This document shows positions 6,655-7,512 of a DNA stretch of 7,512 nt, one piece after another. Source of the stretch: CALWZE01 sp036644375 (lineage in GTDB: Bacteria > Bacillota > Clostridia > Oscillospirales > Ruminococcaceae); contig JAVXQD010000064.1 of assembly GCA_036644375.1 (NCBI GenBank), positions 1 to 7,512 of the forward strand, in the 5' to 3' direction. The notes beneath the pieces were generated by a model. That model saw only the letters and a list, made by a program, of their open reading frames with translations. It did not search any database and was not told where the DNA came from. The first letter of the stretch is position 1. Every line of letters begins with the position of its first letter. Position numbers and translations under genes: made by a program.

Positions 6655-7512
6655 TGAATAACGAATTGCAATTTTTAATTTATAACACACCCGAAGAAAA
6701 TGTTTCGGTAAACGCCATCGCCAAAGATGAAACCATCTGGCTGACGCAAAAAGCAATGGCACAGCTATTTGATGTTGAGGTGCCTGCTATTTCAAAGCAT
6801 CTCGCCAATATTTACGCTGAGGGAGAATTAGTCCTCGATGCAACCCTTTCCAAAATGGAAATAGTTCAACAAGAAGGTTCCCGAAACGTAAAGCGGACAG
6901 TGGATTTTTACAATCTTGACGCAATTATATCCGTGGGCTATCGCGTGAACTCCAAAAAAGCCACCAACTTTCGCATCTGGGCAACCCGTATCTTGAATGA
7001 ATACATGACAAAAGGCTTTGTTTTGGATGACGAACGGTTAAAGCAAGGCAAAACGGCTTTTGGCAAAGATTATTTCAAGGAATTGCTGGAGAGAGTACGC
7101 TCTATCCGTGCAAGCGAGCGCAGAATATGGCTGCAAATTACAGATATCTTTGCAGAATGCAGCATCGATTACGATAAAACCGCAGAAATCACCCATGAAT
7201 TTTATGCAATGGTGCAAAATAAATTTCATTATGCCATTACAGGGCAAACTGCGGCGGAGATTGTGCACACAAAGGCAGACCGCACCAAGGAGTACATGGG
7301 CCTTACCACTTTCAAAAATGCTCCGGACGGACGTGTTTTGAAATCTGACGTCACGATAGCGAAAAACTATTTGTCCGAAAAACAAATTCGCCAATTAGAG
7401 CGAGCAGTGACCGGCTATTTCGATTATATTGAAGACTTAATCGAGCGGGAAAACACTTTTACCATGCAAGAGTTTGCAAACAGCATCAACGAGTTTTTAC
7501 AGTTCCGCAAAT
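6654..7512 (+). CDS. RhuM-family protein, 3' end beyond the window
   Basis: The ATG at 6654 overlaps the stop of the DUF4391 gene (TGATG), with GGAGAAAGAG at 6636-6645 as ribosome-binding site. The frame stays open to the last base, giving 286 residues. Related RhuM proteins are about 330-350 residues, so the C-terminus is missing only because the window ends. Recognisable parts are a helix-turn-helix-like WLTQKAMAQLF followed by ISKHLANIY (29-54), the family signature YNLDAIISVGYRVNS (86-100), and a mostly helical remainder. The family is named after a Salmonella pathogenicity-island gene, but its molecular function is unknown. It often occurs as an extra gene inside restriction-modification operons. 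Tight coupling here suggests it is made together with the helicase and DUF4391 proteins. The N-terminal HTH makes DNA binding plausible. Confidence 0.92.
   Translation, partial: MNNELQFLIYNTPEENVSVNAIAKDETIWLTQKAMAQLFDVEVPAISKHLANIYAEGELVLDATLSKMEIVQQEGSRNVKRTVDFYNLDAIISVGYRVNSKKATNFRIWATRILNEYMTKGFVLDDERLKQGKTAFGKDYFKELLERVRSIRASERRIWLQITDIFAECSIDYDKTAEITHEFYAMVQNKFHYAITGQTAAEIVHTKADRTKEYMGLTTFKNAPDGRVLKSDVTIAKNYLSEKQIRQLERAVTGYFDYIEDLIERENTFTMQEFANSINEFLQFRK

Noticed and set aside
7038..7394. 118-codon minus-strand frame and 93-codon plus-strand frame near the right end
   Set aside because: Both lie inside the RhuM reading frame, which is open to the window end and carries the family signature.
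1..7512. CRISPR array, tRNA, rRNA, insertion sequence or phage attachment site
   Set aside because: No regularly spaced repeats, cloverleaf-like segments, transposase or integrase frames, or long flanking repeats were seen.

Overview
The window looks like a chromosomal accessory region of a low-to-moderate GC Clostridia-type Firmicute. The evidence is purine-rich Shine-Dalgarno sites of AGGAGG type, TTGATA/TATAAT-type promoters, a B-box/transmembrane small protein, and gene families common in gut and anaerobic clostridia. No 16S rRNA or taxonomic marker is present, so this placement is an inference.

Left part (1-2330), AT-rich and loosely packed. A small B-box-like zinc-finger protein with one membrane segment (124-408) has its own promoter. 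A 542-bp gene-free stretch follows. It holds a promoter-terminator pair that could define a small RNA of about 130 nt (about 518-645), and then about 300 bp of AT-rich spacer. Next is an unrecognised 402-residue protein with a probable winged-helix segment (951-2159). It shows no clear tie to its neighbours.

Right part (2332-7512), richer in GC and tightly packed. Two good promoter matches lead into a four-gene operon, all on the + strand. The genes are a 63-residue excisionase/MerR-like HTH protein, a 1087-residue SNF2/RapA-type helicase with a degenerate phospholipase-D-like N-terminus, a DUF4391 protein, and a RhuM-family protein cut by the window end. The helicase/DUF4391 and DUF4391/RhuM junctions are 4-bp ATGA overlaps, so the products are probably translationally coupled and work together.

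The most interesting content is this operon. From memory of the families, SNF2-PLD helicase plus DUF4391 gene pairs usually lie beside a type III-like DNA methyltransferase and a DEAD/DEAH restriction subunit, with RhuM as a frequent extra gene. The window therefore probably holds the 5' half of a restriction-like anti-phage locus, with the modification and nuclease genes beyond base 7512. That part is inference. What the sequence shows directly is the helicase motifs, the gene order and the overlaps.
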